From Streptomyces katrae (GTDB lineage: Bacteria; Actinomycetota; Actinomycetes; Streptomycetales; Streptomycetaceae), in assembly GCF_000966975.1 (NCBI RefSeq), contig NZ_JZWV01001109.1:1-6583 (forward strand): DNA of 6,583 bases, given 5' to 3'. The position numbers and the translations under genes are program-made. This document shows positions 5,449 to 6,583 of this stretch, piece after piece. Position 1 is the stretch's first letter; each line of letters opens with the position of its first letter. Below the pieces are notes generated by a model, which saw only the letters and a program-made list of their open reading frames with translations, had not been told where the DNA came from and searched no databases.

Positions 5449-6583
5449 TCAGCGCACCGCCACGACGGCCGACCCGTGCCCGAACAGCCCCTGGTTCGCG
5501 GTGATCCCGACCCGCGCCCCCGGCACCTGCCGCGCCCCGGCCGTCCCCCGCAACTGCCAGGTCAGCTCGCACACCTGGGCGATGGCCTGCGCCGGCACCG
5601 CCTCCCCGAAGGAGGCCAGCCCACCGCTCACGTTGACGGGCACCCGCCCGCCGAGCGAGGTCGCCCCCTCCCGCAGGAGCTTGGCCCCCTCGCCCTCGCC
5701 GCACAGGCCGATGTCCTCGTACCACTCCAGCTCCAGCGCCGTCGACAGGTCGTACACCTCGGCCAGCGACAGGTCCTCCGGCCCCAGCCCCGCCTCCTCG
5801 TACGCCGCCCGGGCGATCGAAGCCCGGAACGATCCCTCCGCCGGCCGCACCGCCACCACCGAATCGGTCGCGATGTCCGGCAGGTCCAGCACGGTACGCG
5901 GATACGTGGGCGTCACCGTCGACACCGCCCGGATCCGCACCGGATCCGCCACCCCGCGCGCCCGCGCGAACTCCATGCTGCACAGCACCAGGGCCGCGCC
6001 CCCGTCGGAGGTCGCGCAGATGTCCAGCAGCCGCAGCGGATCCGCGACCACCGCGGAGGCCGCCACCTCCCCGGCCGTCACCGCCTTGCGGTAGCGGGCG
6101 TTCGGATTGAGCGCCCCGGCCGCCGAGTTCTTCACCTTGACCTGCGCGAAGTCCTCCCCGGTGTCCCCGTACAGCGCCATCCGGCGCCGCGCGTACAGCG
6201 CGAAGTACGCCGGGTTCGTCGCCCCCAGCACCCGGAACCGCAGCCAGTCCGGATCGTCCGGCCGGTCGCCTCCGGCCGGGGCGAAGAACCCCTTCGGCGC
6301 GGCGTCCGCGCCCACCACCAGCACCACGTCCGCCAGCCCGGCCAGGATCTGCGCCCGGGCCGCCCCGATGGCCTGGGCCCCGGAGGCGCAGGCCGCGTAG
6401 ACGCTGGTCACCCGGGCGCCCTGCCAGCCGAGCGCCCGCGCGAAGGTGGCTCCGGCGACATAGCCCGGGTACCCGCCGCGCACGGTGTCGGCGCCGACCA
6501 CCGCCTCCACGTCGGTCCACTCCAGCCCGGCGTCGGCGAGCGCGGCGGTGGCGGCGGCCCGCCCGTACTCGACGAAGCTGCGG
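5449..6583 (-). CDS. Thiolase-fold lipid-transfer protein (SCP-x/Ltp type), N-terminus missing
   Basis: The visible 377 residues cover most of a thiolase-fold enzyme; family members have roughly 390-400, so only the N-terminus lies outside the window. The frame is open to the edge, reading RSFVEYGRAAATAALADAGL before VEAVVGADTVRGGYPGY, so the GTG at 6510 is internal and not the start. The nucleophile position is Cys65 of the visible part, in YAACASGAQA (codon 6390-6388). Other family marks are PKGFFAP, VKVKNSA, LDICATSDGGAALV, LAEVYDLSTALEL and the C-terminal NQGLFGHGS. The classical thiolase GHP histidine is absent: the matching stretch is GGLASFGEAVPAQA. This fits actinobacterial proteins annotated as lipid-transfer proteins or SCP-x-like thiolases, which act on acyl-CoA or steroid side-chain intermediates; such genes often neighbour a DUF35 OB-fold partner, which is not in view here. 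The substrate is unknown. It is convergent with cvnD and separated from it by hairpins. Confidence 0.85.
   Translation of the reverse strand, partial: RSFVEYGRAAATAALADAGLEWTDVEAVVGADTVRGGYPGYVAGATFARALGWQGARVTSVYAACASGAQAIGAARAQILAGLADVVLVVGADAAPKGFFAPAGGDRPDDPDWLRFRVLGATNPAYFALYARRRMALYGDTGEDFAQVKVKNSAAGALNPNARYRKAVTAGEVAASAVVADPLRLLDICATSDGGAALVLCSMEFARARGVADPVRIRAVSTVTPTYPRTVLDLPDIATDSVVAVRPAEGSFRASIARAAYEEAGLGPEDLSLAEVYDLSTALELEWYEDIGLCGEGEGAKLLREGATSLGGRVPVNVSGGLASFGEAVPAQAIAQVCELTWQLRGTAGARQVPGARVGITANQGLFGHGSAVVAVR

Noticed and set aside
5333..6094. A plus-strand open frame with GGGGAG before a GTG at 5333, running over the thiolase gene
   Set aside because: The ribosome-site look is tempting, but the product is low-complexity Pro/Ser/Arg and overlaps a well-supported gene on the other strand.
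5449..6510. Thiolase starting at the GTG 6510-6508 as a complete 353-residue protein
   Set aside because: The frame continues upstream with family-like sequence (FVEYGRAAATAALADAGL), so the start lies outside the window.

Overview
The window is very GC-rich DNA. Its genes end almost every codon in G or C and use GGAGG-type ribosome sites. Together with the gene content this points to a streptomycete (Streptomyces or a close relative such as Kitasatospora). No RNA gene, insertion sequence, CRISPR array or phage gene is visible.

Layout. (1) Positions 51-416, minus strand: a small two-helix membrane protein whose N-terminal and membrane-spanning parts lie in different reading frames, so it looks frameshifted. 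(2) 417-747: a divergent intergenic region of about 330 bases holding the control signals for the main operon. It contains a GGAACT box, short inverted repeats, a TAGGCT -10-like box and a small leader hairpin next to the ribosome site. (3) 748-5218, plus strand: a complete four-gene conservon, cvnA-cvnB-cvnC-cvnD. The genes overlap or lie 10 bases apart and are surely co-transcribed. (4) 5219-5448: a convergent intergenic region with several GC-rich hairpins; the strongest lies just after cvnD. (5) 5449-6583, minus strand: a thiolase-fold protein of the sterol-carrier/lipid-transfer (SCP-x/Ltp) type, cut off at its N-terminus by the window edge.

How the genes work together. Conservons are actinobacterial signalling cassettes, present in 13 copies in S. 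coelicolor, that resemble eukaryotic G-protein-coupled receptor modules. CvnA is a membrane histidine-kinase-like protein, here with a nitrate/nitrite-sensing (NIT)-type extracellular region between two helices, a HAMP-like linker, a DHp-like helix, an HATPase domain and a disordered tail of about 350 residues. CvnB is a Roadblock/LC7 protein, CvnC a DUF742 protein with a winged-helix-like region, and CvnD a small Ras/MglA-like GTPase. The likely arrangement is a complex at the inner face of the membrane in which CvnA and CvnB influence the nucleotide state of CvnD. No response regulator gene is linked. The thiolase is convergent, separated by hairpins, and is probably a neighbour rather than a pathway partner.

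The system type is already known. The less ordinary points are the split upstream membrane gene, the tandem repeat and conserved-looking short motifs in the CvnA tail, the GGAACT box overlapping inverted repeats upstream of cvnA, and the absence of the classical GHP histidine in the thiolase.
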